From Polyangium aurulentum (GTDB lineage: Bacteria > Myxococcota_A > Polyangia > Polyangiales > Polyangiaceae), in assembly GCA_945875545.1 (NCBI GenBank), contig CAMCKZ010000016.1, positions 1 to 44,232 on the forward strand: a stretch of 44,232 nucleotides of DNA. Reading direction: 5' to 3'. The notes under the pieces are model-generated. The model saw only the letters and a list, made by a program, of their open reading frames with translations, was not told the origin of the DNA and made no database searches. Numbering within the stretch: position 1 is the stretch's first letter; every line of letters starts with the position of its first letter. The translations under genes and the position numbers were made by a program. Positions 1 through 9,078 of the stretch are shown here, in pieces.

Positions 1-368
1 TCTTCCGCGGCCTCTGGATCGACCCGTGAGAGCGTGGCCAGCACGCGTTCGCCCAGTTCGATGGACAGCGAGTCGATGAAATCGACGCGGTCGTCGGCCT
101 CCATCTCGCTTGCCAATTCCGCGATGCGATCAGGGCCGAGATGCTCCCCGATCTCTTCCTGCTCGAGATCCCCAAGGCGCTCAAAAATCGGTGCCGCATC
201 TTCCGCGGGCATCTCCCGCATCAAGATCGCAGCCTCTTCGGGCTCGAGCTCCGACAGGAAGTCGGCGACGTCTTCCGGGTGAATCTCGTCGAGCAAGTCG
301 CGGACGGACTCCGGGTCTTCGCGGAGGAGTTTCTTCAGCTCGGGGCCGAGAAGCGTGGCGAGCCTCAT
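1..368 (-). CDS. mgtE: Magnesium transporter MgtE, N-terminal part (cut by window edge)
   Basis: The reading frame starts at an ATG (complement of 366-368) and stays open to the left edge, so only about 122 N-terminal residues are visible. The protein begins MRLATLLGPELKKLL and runs on with acidic helical repeats such as IHPEDVADFLSELEPEEAA and MPAEDAAPIFERL. This is the superhelical MgtE intracellular N domain, which in characterised MgtE proteins precedes paired CBS domains and a five-helix Mg2+ channel. In the family the cytosolic domains sense Mg2+ and close the pore. The CBS and membrane parts lie outside the window, so assignment rests on the N domain alone. Other proteins that carry an isolated MgtE_N domain, for example flagellar MotE-like proteins, are a less likely alternative. 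The gene is divergent from the small gene at 535, with 166 bp between them. Confidence 0.8.
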   Translation of the reverse strand, partial: MRLATLLGPELKKLLREDPESVRDLLDEIHPEDVADFLSELEPEEAAILMREMPAEDAAPIFERLGDLEQEEIGEHLGPDRIAELASEMEADDRVDFIDSLSIELGERVLATLSRVDPEAAE

Positions 369-534
369 GGCGGCGGACCCTAGGCCGAGACGCCGATCTT
401 CACGATGCAAAAGCAACCCAAGCAGCGCGTCCCACGTTCGCCGCGGAGTGTCTACTCGAGCGTAAGCGCGAAACATTTTCTGGCACCCCGACGCCCGTGG
501 ATTGCATCGGCCCCGGTGCCGTAAGCTCGACGCC

Positions 535-867
535 ATGCTCATCGACGTGCTGACGGCGCTCCTTCGGGAGCACGACGATATTCAGGCTTTGGCGGTCATC
601 GACGACTTGGGTGCCATCGTTTCAGAAACAGCGGCCATTCCTGGAAATGAAAAGGCTATCGCGGTTCTGGTTCGCGCATGGCTTGCGGCCCACGCCACGG
701 GTGCAGGCCTCGCGGAGCTTCGCGCCGAAGGCCCTTCGTCGGCGTTTCTTGTGCGCACGCTGGGCCCGGCGACCGTCGTTGCAGACCTGAAGACCGGCGC
801 CTCTCTTGGCCGCATCGCGTTGGTCTTGAGGCTTCAGCACAGCAGCCTCGTGGGAGCTCTCCCGTGA
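535..867 (+). CDS. Small roadblock/LC7-like protein, coupled to aroQ
   Basis: A 110-residue protein if started at the ATG at 535; an in-frame upstream extension to 502 adds residues that do not look conserved. The pattern is an N-terminal amphipathic helix (VLTALLREHDDI), a strand and turn (ALAVIDDLGAIVSE), a central helix (KAIAVLVRAWLAAHATGAG), then strands ending in ADLKTGASLGRIALVLRL. That order of elements and the 'ID.LGAIV' turn resemble the roadblock/LC7 fold used by MglB-type regulators of small GTPases. This is an inference from pattern, not a recognised family match. Its stop overlaps the aroQ start (GTGA at 864-867), so the two are probably translated together. No GTPase gene is adjacent in the window. 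Confidence 0.55.
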   Translation: MLIDVLTALLREHDDIQALAVIDDLGAIVSETAAIPGNEKAIAVLVRAWLAAHATGAGLAELRAEGPSSAFLVRTLGPATVVADLKTGASLGRIALVLRLQHSSLVGALP

Positions 868-1325
868 GCGACGCCCGCATCAAACTGCTCTTTCTGTCGG
901 GCCCGAACCTTCAACTTCTCGGCACGCGCGAGCCGGCTATTTACGGCCACGAAACCCTCGAGACCATTTACGAGCGGGCCTGGGCGCGCGCACTGGAACT
1001 CAACGCCGATATGGACGGGCGGCAGACGAACCACGAAGGAACAATCGTCGATTGGATCGGCGAGTCGTACGGCTTTTTCGACGCGATCCTTTTGAACCCC
1101 GGCGCGTACACGCACACCTCGCTCGCCATCCACGATGCGATCGCCGGTGCGGGAGTTCCGACCATCGAGGTTCATCTTTCAAACATCTATGCGCGCGAAG
1201 AGTTTCGGCGCCACTCGGTCATCGCCTCCGCGTGCGTCGGGTCCATCGTCGGATTTCGCGGCGATGGGTACGTCCTCGCGGTCGAAGCCGTGGTGCGTTA
1301 TCTGAGAGCCCGCGGAAAACACTGA
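864..1325 (+). CDS. aroQ: Type II 3-dehydroquinate dehydratase
   Basis: Converts 3-dehydroquinate to 3-dehydroshikimate in the cytosolic shikimate pathway. At 153 aa it has the usual type II length. Hallmarks are in order: LSGPNLQLLGTREPAIYG near the N-terminus (the catalytic Arg and Tyr of the lid loop), LLNPGAYTHTS (substrate-binding Asn), EVHLSNIYAREEFRRHS (catalytic His and a substrate-binding Arg) and a C-terminal GFRGDGYVLAVEAV. The start is the GTG at 864, because the conserved strand (IKLLFLSGPN) begins a few residues later and the GTG overlaps the upstream stop as GTGA. An aroQ-accB-accC order is common in bacteria. Here aroQ and accB are separated by 146 bp, so accB may have its own promoter. 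Confidence 0.95.
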   Translation: MSDARIKLLFLSGPNLQLLGTREPAIYGHETLETIYERAWARALELNADMDGRQTNHEGTIVDWIGESYGFFDAILLNPGAYTHTSLAIHDAIAGAGVPTIEVHLSNIYAREEFRRHSVIASACVGSIVGFRGDGYVLAVEAVVRYLRARGKH

Positions 1326-1471
1326 CCCCGGGCGAGGTGCATTTAGGCGCGCCGATGGCCGCCATGAGCCCAATTTAGGCGGCCTGCGTAGCGCTCTTCG
1401 CATTGGCTTTTTCCGCTCCGATGGCCTGTCAGGGCTTTCATCGGGCCGGCATTCGAGTACGGTCCCAAATC

Positions 1472-1972
1472 ATGAAGCTCGACCTCGACCAGCTCGACGC
1501 GCTGCTCGCAAAACTTGCAGCGCATGACGTCTCCGAACTCGAATGGGAAGACGATACCGCGCGCCTTCGCGTCGTCCTTGGAAGGGCCGCATCGAACGCG
1601 GCGGCATCGCATGTTTTCGCGCCATCAGCGCCTTACCCCAATGCCGCGACGAGCGCCTCGCCGCAAGCCGGTGCGCCCACCGGAGCAGGCGGAGCAGGCG
1701 GAGCAGGCGCAGCAAGCCCCGTCGTCGTTGAAGGCACCATCGTCACGAGTCCATTTGTCGGTACGTTTTACCGTGCACCGAACCCCGAGGCCCCGAACTT
1801 CGTCGACATCGGAAGCACCGTCAAAACGGGTCAGACGTTGTGCATCGTCGAGGCCATGAAACTCATGAACGAGATCGAATCCGACGTCGCGGGCAGGGTC
1901 GTCGAGGTCTTCGCAGAGACGGGGAAATCCGTGGAATACGGCCAACGACTTTTCCGTATCGTCTCCGTTTGA
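1472..1972 (+). CDS. accB: Biotin carboxyl carrier protein of acetyl-CoA carboxylase
   Basis: Carries biotin between biotin carboxylase and carboxyltransferase in the first step of fatty-acid synthesis. The 166-aa protein has an N-terminal helical region ([15 protein letters not shown]), a flexible Ala/Gly/Pro linker (about residues 45-85) and a C-terminal biotinyl domain with the biotinylation motif [11 protein letters not shown], whose central Lys is modified. [14 protein letters not shown] marks the start of the lipoyl/biotinyl fold, including the 'thumb' typical of AccB. The ATG at 1472 is chosen because upstream in-frame residues back to 1403 are not family-like. The linker contains a 9-bp tandem repeat encoding GAG units. 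Only 7 bp separate it from accC, so the pair is an operon. Confidence 0.95.
   Translation: MKLDLDQLDALLAKLAAHDVSELEWEDDTARLRVVLGRAASNAAASHVFAPSAPYPNAATSASPQAGAPTGAGGAGGAGAASPVVVEGTIVTSPFVGTFYRAPNPEAPNFVDIGSTVKTGQTLCIVEAMKLMNEIESDVAGRVVEVFAETGKSVEYGQRLFRIVSV
1681..1716 (+). repeat. 9-bp tandem repeat in accB linker
   Basis: Three exact copies of CGGAGCAGG (1681-1707) are followed by a diverged fourth. Copy-number change would lengthen or shorten the Gly/Ala linker by three residues without a frameshift. Confidence 0.8.
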
Positions 1973-1979
1973 GGGCCTC

Positions 1980-3341
1980 ATGAAGAAGGTTCTTATTGCC
2001 AATCGCGGAGAGATCGCTCTCCGCGTCATTCGCGCTTGCCGTGAGCTCGGCATCGAAACCGTCGCGGTCCATTCCGAGGTTGACGCCCGCGCGTTGCACG
2101 TTCGTTTTGCCGACGAGTCGGTTTGCATTGGCCCAGCAAACGCGGCGCAAAGTTACCTCAACATCCCCGCGGTCCTCGCCGCCGCCGAGGTCACCGGCGC
2201 CGACGCCATCCACCCGGGCTACGGATTTCTATCCGAAAATGCGCGCTTCGCGGAGCTGTGCGGCAAGGCCGGAATCACCTTCATCGGTCCTTCTCCCGCT
2301 GCCATGCGGGCCTGGGGCGACAAGGTCACCGCTCGCGACAACGCGGCACGATTTGGCCTTCCACTTTTGCCCGGCTCGCGCGTTTTGGCTGACGCAGAAC
2401 ATGCGGTCGTCGAGGCCGAGCGCATCGGATTTCCCGTCATCTTGAAGGCTTCGGGCGGCGGCGGCGGGCGCGGAATGCGCATCGTGCGCAGCGCCGAAGA
2501 GGTGCGTTCTCAGTTTCCGAAAGCGCGCGCCGAGGCCGAGGCTGGCTTCAAAAATCCAGACATTTACCTGGAGAAATTCATCGAGCGCCCCAAGCACATT
2601 GAGTTCCAAGTCGTCGCCGATCAGCACGGCGGCGTGTGGACCCTCGGGGAGCGCGAATGTTCGCTCCAGCGTCGCCATCAAAAGATGGTCGAAGAGGCAC
2701 CGAGCCCACGGATGAATCCCGAATCACGACAGCGTATGGCCGAGGTAATACGTCACGCAATTCGCGAAACTGGGTACCACTCCCTCGCCACGATGGAGTT
2801 CATCATGGACGAAACCGGTGAGCTTTATTTCCTCGAGACCAACACGCGCGTGCAGGTCGAACACCCCGTCACAGAAATGGTCACGGGGCTTGATCTCGTG
2901 GCGATGCAACTGCGTGTGGCCATGGGCGAAAAGCTTGATCTTCCAGACACGCGCCCGTGGCATTTTCGTGGGCATTCCATTGAGTGCCGCATCAACGCCG
3001 AAGACCCGGAAACCTTCGCGCCGTGGCCGGGGCTCATCACCGAATATTTTCCTCCCGGTGGGGCGGGTGTTCGGGTCGATTCGGGTATCTACGGGGGCTG
3101 GCGCGTACCGGCCGATTACGATTCTTTGCTGGCCAAAGTCATCGTTCACGCGCCCACACGTGCTGAGGCTATTGTGCGCATGAGGCGAGCCCTCGACGAA
3201 TTCATCGTTGGAGGCATCCGTACGAATATTCCGTTCCACAAGGTGCTCATGAGCGACCCGGCTTTTCTCGACGGTTCCATGACGACACGTACGGTTGAAA
3301 ACATCTTGGCGGAGCGCAAGGCCCGCCTCCAGTCGTCGTAA
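1980..3341 (+). CDS. accC: Biotin carboxylase subunit of acetyl-CoA carboxylase
   Basis: ATP-dependent carboxylation of biotin on AccB. The length of 453 aa is close to the usual 445-450. It begins MKKVLIANRGEIALRVIRA, the biotin carboxylase N domain. The ATP-grasp glycine loop GGGGGRGM, the block ERECSLQRRHQKMVEEAPSP and ETNTRVQVEHPVTEMVTGLD (metal- and bicarbonate-binding region with the catalytic Glu and Arg) are all present. The C-terminal block HSIECRINAEDP is also typical. The gene follows accB after 7 bp. The carboxyltransferase genes accA and accD are not in the window. No obvious terminator follows before the XRE gene. Confidence 0.97.
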   Translation: MKKVLIANRGEIALRVIRACRELGIETVAVHSEVDARALHVRFADESVCIGPANAAQSYLNIPAVLAAAEVTGADAIHPGYGFLSENARFAELCGKAGITFIGPSPAAMRAWGDKVTARDNAARFGLPLLPGSRVLADAEHAVVEAERIGFPVILKASGGGGGRGMRIVRSAEEVRSQFPKARAEAEAGFKNPDIYLEKFIERPKHIEFQVVADQHGGVWTLGERECSLQRRHQKMVEEAPSPRMNPESRQRMAEVIRHAIRETGYHSLATMEFIMDETGELYFLETNTRVQVEHPVTEMVTGLDLVAMQLRVAMGEKLDLPDTRPWHFRGHSIECRINAEDPETFAPWPGLITEYFPPGGAGVRVDSGIYGGWRVPADYDSLLAKVIVHAPTRAEAIVRMRRALDEFIVGGIRTNIPFHKVLMSDPAFLDGSMTTRTVENILAERKARLQSS

Positions 3342-3414
3342 TTACGCGCGGATGCTGTCCCATAAGAACAACTTCTAGTTGCCAGCGCCACCGGCATGCA
3401 GTAGAGACCGTTCG

Positions 3415-3795
3415 GTGGACCGCTCAGCCGAAATCTTCCCGCGACAACTTCGTCACATGCGTCTTCAGCGAGGTTTCTCGCAGGAGCAACTGGCAAAACT
3501 TGCCGGCTTGAGCATAAACGCCATCAGCTCGTTTGAGCGCGGCCTGAGGTTTCCGCGGCCCCGATCCCTCGATTCGCTCGCGGGCGCGCTGGGCGCAGAA
3601 CCGAGCGCGTTCATGAGCGATGTGGTCCCGGCAACAACGGATCGCGGCACGCTCGCCGACATTCTCACGCTGCTTAGCCGTGCCAACAACGACACACTGC
3701 AGACCGTGCTCGAGCTCGCGAAGGTGATCGTCGTCCGCGACCATCGTCGCCTCGATGTGGCTGCGGCGCCTGTGGAAATTACCGCAGAAGCCTGA
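3415..3795 (+). CDS. XRE-family helix-turn-helix regulator
   Basis: Probable DNA-binding regulator of about 126 aa. A Cro/C1-type helix-turn-helix spans roughly residues 8-65 and reads RLQRGFSQEQLAKLAGLS followed by INAISSFERGLRFPRPRSLD. The remaining 60 residues are helical with no recognised ligand or peptidase domain. The start is uncertain: GTG at 3415 is used here, and an in-frame TTG at 3379 would add 12 residues; neither has a strong ribosome-binding site. It lies 73 bp downstream of accC and could be cotranscribed with it. Regulation of fatty-acid genes, thiC or itself are all possible, and the sequence does not decide. A run of nine T at 3873-3881 lies downstream without a convincing stem before it. 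Confidence 0.85.
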   Translation: MDRSAEIFPRQLRHMRLQRGFSQEQLAKLAGLSINAISSFERGLRFPRPRSLDSLAGALGAEPSAFMSDVVPATTDRGTLADILTLLSRANNDTLQTVLELAKVIVVRDHRRLDVAAAPVEITAEA

Positions 3796-3843
3796 CACTG
3801 GCGATGGCCCGGTGAGGGCTGTCTAATCGGCCCAGGCGGTTAA

Positions 3844-5706
<1,863 letters not shown>

Positions 5707-5743
5707 GGGATTTTCCTGCTGTTTTTTCTGCAAGGTGCCGGGC

Positions 5744-7984
5744 GTGAAGGTCGCGCGGAGCGACACGGAGCAAGCCGCCGAACAGGAGATTGTCTTTCCG
5801 ATCGAGGGCATGACCTGCGCCGCCTGCCAACTGCGCGTTGAGGGTGCACTGCGGGCCCTGGAGGGCGTTCACGAGGCCTCTGTCAACCTGCTTGCCCATC
5901 GCGCCAACGTCCGTTTCGATCCCCGGCGCACGACCCCGCAGTCCTTCGTCGCGGCGGTGGATCGTGTCGGCTTCGATGCCTCCCTGCCCCTTCGGCCGGT
6001 CACCCTTGTGGAACAAACGCGCGCGGCACACGAACGCCGACAGTCGGACTTTTTGAAGCTCTTCGTCCGCGCGGGCCTGGCTTCCGTCGTGGCCATTTTC
6101 GCTATGGCGGCAAGTGGTCACGGAGCGATGGCTGGAAGTGAGCACGGCGCGATGGCAGCATCGTATTCCATGGGTTTTTCCTGGGTTGACGCCTTCGTGG
6201 TCGGGGCTTCACTGGCCCTCGGATTTTCCATTTTCGAGCGCGGCGTTCGCGAACTTTATCTCCGCGCGCCGGGGATGGACGCCTTGGTGACCCTCGGAAG
6301 TGCCGCAGCCCTCGCGTTGACCGCCGGCGCATGGTTGCAGTTTGCATCCTTTCACGGGCAGCATCACGCGGACGGCATTCCTACTTTGGTGGCCGCACTT
6401 CTCGTCGGTCGCACCCTCGAAGCACGCGCGAAGGGCGAGACCCTCGTCGCGCAGGCCTCGCTTGCGGCGCTCTTGCCGGCGCGCACGGTGCTTCTTCGCG
6501 ACGGCCACGCGGTGCCGGTTCCAACGCGCGAGCTTCTTCCGGGCGACGTCGTTCGCGTGTCCGCCGGTGAGGCTTTTCCCTGCGATGGAAGCATTTTGCT
6601 CGGTGAAAGCGACGCCGACGAATCAGCTCTCACGGGCGAGGCTCGCCCCGTCACAAAGGGGCCTGGCGACGGTGTCATCGCTGGAACGCGCAACGGTCTT
6701 GGAACGCTCGACGTACGCGTGGCAAGCGTCGGCGACGGAACGATGCTCGCCGCAATCTTGTATTCTGCAGAGATCTCGCAGCGGCACCGCGGCGAGCTGG
6801 AAGGATTGGCGGCGCGCGCCATTCGTCCATTTGTTCCTACGATGATGCTCGTGGCGCTGGTGGTGGCCGGGGCATGGGGCTTTTACGCGGGGGCCGCATC
6901 GGCCCTTCTGCACGGCGCCAATGTGCTGTTGGTGGCGTGCCCGTGCGCCCTCGGATTGGCCGTTCCAGCGGCCATCACCGTTGCCCTTGGGCGGGCCTCT
7001 TCCCTAGGAATTTTGCTGCGCCGAGGCTCGGCAATGGAGCAGGCGTCCGCGGTGACCCATGCCTGTTTCGACAAGACGGGAACCCTCACCACGGGCCACA
7101 TGAGCATCCACAGTGCCCACGCTGCGATACCCCACACGGAGGCCGCGCTTCGACACGCTGCGGCCGTCGCTGAAGAGGGCATCGATCATCCGCTCGCGCG
7201 CGCGCTCCAGGTTCCTCGGGCCGCGTCCCACGGTTGGTCGCGGCGCGTGGTGCCTGGAAGGGGCGTGATTGCCACACGGCTTCTCGATGCGATTGTGGTG
7301 GGCACCCCCGCGTTCGTGGCCGCCGAACTTCACCAGAGCTTGCCGGACGAACCGAAGGAATTCGGCACCCCCATCGCCGTCGCTCAGAACGGGATATTCG
7401 TAGGGTATTTGCTCATTTCTGACACCCTTCGCCCCGGCGCAGCGGAGCTTGTAGCCGCCCTCCGCCGAAGGCACATTTCTGTGACGGTGCTCACGGGTGA
7501 TGATGCAGTCTACACGGAGATGATTCTTGCTCCGTTGGCCGTCGAGGCGCACTGCCGCATGACGCCGGACGGAAAACGCGAAGCCATCGAAGCCTTGCGC
7601 GCGAAGAATCCGAAGTGCGTGGTGCTGTTTGTCGGAGACGGCATCAACGATGCTCCGGCCCTGGCCGCCGCCGACGTGTCCGTCGCATTGTCGTCGGGAA
7701 CCGCCATCGCGCGTTCCGTCGGAGACGCGATTTTACTGCACGACGACGTGCGAAACCTCGTGCCGTTTCTTTCCCTTGCACGGCACACGGTGCAAACCAT
7801 GAAGCGCAACCTCGGGTGGGCTGCACTCTACAACCTTTTGGCGTTGCCCCTTGCGGCCGGTGTTTTCGAGGGCTTCGGCGTGCACATGACGCCCACGGTG
7901 GCCGGGGCCGCGATGGCCGCAAGTTCGCTCGGCGTGCTCGTGCAGTCGCTCGCGCTGCGCTGGACAACGCTCGAGAAAGTCTGA
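5744..7984 (+). CDS. copA: Copper-translocating P1B-type ATPase
   Basis: Inner-membrane ATPase that exports Cu+ (or Ag+). The order is one N-terminal heavy-metal-associated domain (GMTCAACQLRVEG, about residues 20-85), a His/Met-rich first membrane loop (GHGAMAGSEHGAMAAS), an actuator domain with the TGEARP loop, the metal-binding CPC in ACPCALGLAVP (about 398), the phosphorylation site DKTGTLT (about 442), the HP nucleotide-binding motif in IDHPLARAL, GDGINDAPALAAADV (about 631), and final helices with YN and MAASS motifs. CPC with YN and M..SS signatures points to Cu+ rather than Zn2+ or Cd2+. The GTG at 5744 gives 746 aa and is preceded by AAGGTG at good spacing; GTG at 5735 is an alternative. 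No copper chaperone or CueR/CsoR gene is adjacent. It is convergent with the SDR gene, with 14 bp between. Confidence 0.93.
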   Translation: MKVARSDTEQAAEQEIVFPIEGMTCAACQLRVEGALRALEGVHEASVNLLAHRANVRFDPRRTTPQSFVAAVDRVGFDASLPLRPVTLVEQTRAAHERRQSDFLKLFVRAGLASVVAIFAMAASGHGAMAGSEHGAMAASYSMGFSWVDAFVVGASLALGFSIFERGVRELYLRAPGMDALVTLGSAAALALTAGAWLQFASFHGQHHADGIPTLVAALLVGRTLEARAKGETLVAQASLAALLPARTVLLRDGHAVPVPTRELLPGDVVRVSAGEAFPCDGSILLGESDADESALTGEARPVTKGPGDGVIAGTRNGLGTLDVRVASVGDGTMLAAILYSAEISQRHRGELEGLAARAIRPFVPTMMLVALVVAGAWGFYAGAASALLHGANVLLVACPCALGLAVPAAITVALGRASSLGILLRRGSAMEQASAVTHACFDKTGTLTTGHMSIHSAHAAIPHTEAALRHAAAVAEEGIDHPLARALQVPRAASHGWSRRVVPGRGVIATRLLDAIVVGTPAFVAAELHQSLPDEPKEFGTPIAVAQNGIFVGYLLISDTLRPGAAELVAALRRRHISVTVLTGDDAVYTEMILAPLAVEAHCRMTPDGKREAIEALRAKNPKCVVLFVGDGINDAPALAAADVSVALSSGTAIARSVGDAILLHDDVRNLVPFLSLARHTVQTMKRNLGWAALYNLLALPLAAGVFEGFGVHMTPTVAGAAMAASSLGVLVQSLALRWTTLEKV

Positions 7985-7998
7985 GTGCCCGCGTCGCG

Positions 7999-8823
7999 TC
8001 AGCCTTCGGTGCGGGGCTTGTGGAGCTTGTGAGACTTGTGAGGCTTGCGCAGCTTCGATGCACCGGCCTTGAATGCAAGATGCACGAGTTCCGGAGCGTG
8101 GCGCGCGACGGAGGCCGCGAGCTTTCCGTGGAGCGTCACAATGACCTCGCGCCGACGAGCCTCCACCGCATCGATGATTTGCCGGGCCGCCACTTCGCGC
8201 TTCATCACGAGAAACGTCGGGACCGGATCGGAGCCCGGTGAGTGGCTGCCATCACGCCTTTTCTCCCGGATTTCGCTCTCGACAAATCCCGGGGCCACAT
8301 GCGTTACCGCCACGCCCCTCGGGGACATTTCACCGTAGAGAGCCTCAGCCAGAGCACGTACGGCGTATTTACTCATCGCATACGCGGAGTTATCGGGCAT
8401 CGACACGTAACCCATGACGGAACCGACAATGGCGATCGAGCCCTTCGTGATGGAGACCGCCGGTATCGCCGCTTGAACCGTTCGCACGACGCCAAAAACG
8501 TTGGTCTCGAACTGCCGACGAAAATCGTCGATCGACAGGTCTTCCACCTGACCGCCCACTGAAAATCCCGCGTTCGCCACGACCACATCGAGCTGCCCGA
8601 ACATCTCTTGCGCCGCCGCGACGGCCTTCTCGATCGAGCCGTCGACGCACACGTCGGCCTCGACCCCCAGGCACTGATTTCGCCCAAGGCGATCCTCGAG
8701 GGAACGCAGGCGATCCACGCGGCGCCCCACAGCGACGACGCACGCCCCGCGGCTCGCCCATTCGAGCGCCATCGCCTCGCCAATACCCGACGTAGCCCCG
8801 GTAATCATCACGACTCGCTTCAT
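7999..8823 (-). CDS. Short-chain dehydrogenase/reductase with basic His/Lys tail
   Basis: NAD(P)-dependent oxidoreductase of the classical SDR family, 274 aa. Visible motifs are the Rossmann TGATSGIG near residues 8-15, NAG in VVVANAGFS, the catalytic Ser in IAIVGSVMG and YAMSK (YxxxK). The arginines after strand 2 (VGRRVDR) suggest NADP(H) preference. Substrate is unknown. The last 20 residues are a low-complexity tail of KxH triplets (KPHKSHKLHKP) made by a 9-bp repeat, unusual for SDRs. The start at 8823 is supported by AGGGG upstream. The frame is open further, to 9291, but that part runs through the divergent intergenic region and into purL and is not SDR-like. It is transcribed away from purL. 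Confidence 0.9.
   Translation of the reverse strand: MKRVVMITGATSGIGEAMALEWASRGACVVAVGRRVDRLRSLEDRLGRNQCLGVEADVCVDGSIEKAVAAAQEMFGQLDVVVANAGFSVGGQVEDLSIDDFRRQFETNVFGVVRTVQAAIPAVSITKGSIAIVGSVMGYVSMPDNSAYAMSKYAVRALAEALYGEMSPRGVAVTHVAPGFVESEIREKRRDGSHSPGSDPVPTFLVMKREVAARQIIDAVEARRREVIVTLHGKLAASVARHAPELVHLAFKAGASKLRKPHKSHKLHKPRTEG
8016..8057 (-). repeat. 9-bp tandem repeat encoding the SDR KxH tail
   Basis: About four and a half imperfect copies of GCTTGTGAG (plus-strand reading) with period 9. On the coding strand they give successive Lys-x-His triplets at the C-terminus of the SDR. Confidence 0.75.
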
Positions 8824-8843
8824 GGGCAATCCCCTAGGTGGAT

Positions 8844-8950
8844 GCTGGGAAACGCGGAACCGCCCCAAATCGTCGCTTGGGCTCGTCGAAATACAGAAAG
8901 TATTCCTGCCTCGCCCTGCACTAGCTTTGGGAGCGTCCGCGTTTCCCAGC
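8844..8950. repeat. Nested inverted repeat between SDR and purL
   Basis: Perfect 15-bp arms GCTGGGAAACGCGGA (8844-8858) and its reverse complement (8936-8950) are 77 bp apart. Inside are a second pairing, CCCAAA at 8864-8869 with TTTGGG at 8926-8931, and a central AATAC/GTATT hairpin (8890-8894 and 8900-8904) whose centre, 8897, coincides with the centre of the outer arms. It sits in the 255-bp divergent region, 129 bp before the purL start and 21 bp before the SDR start. It could be a structured leader, a paired operator or a small non-autonomous element. The sequence alone does not choose between these. Confidence 0.8.
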
Positions 8951-9078
8951 GCATTCCTAGCAGTCCGCGCGCCGGGTCGATAGGGGTCGATACGGTGCCC
9001 TGCGGCGAGGCCGCCCCTGGGCCGTGAATCGTCGGTTGTCCATTGCCCGACCCCGAGCTTCACCGCTACATCGCGGCC

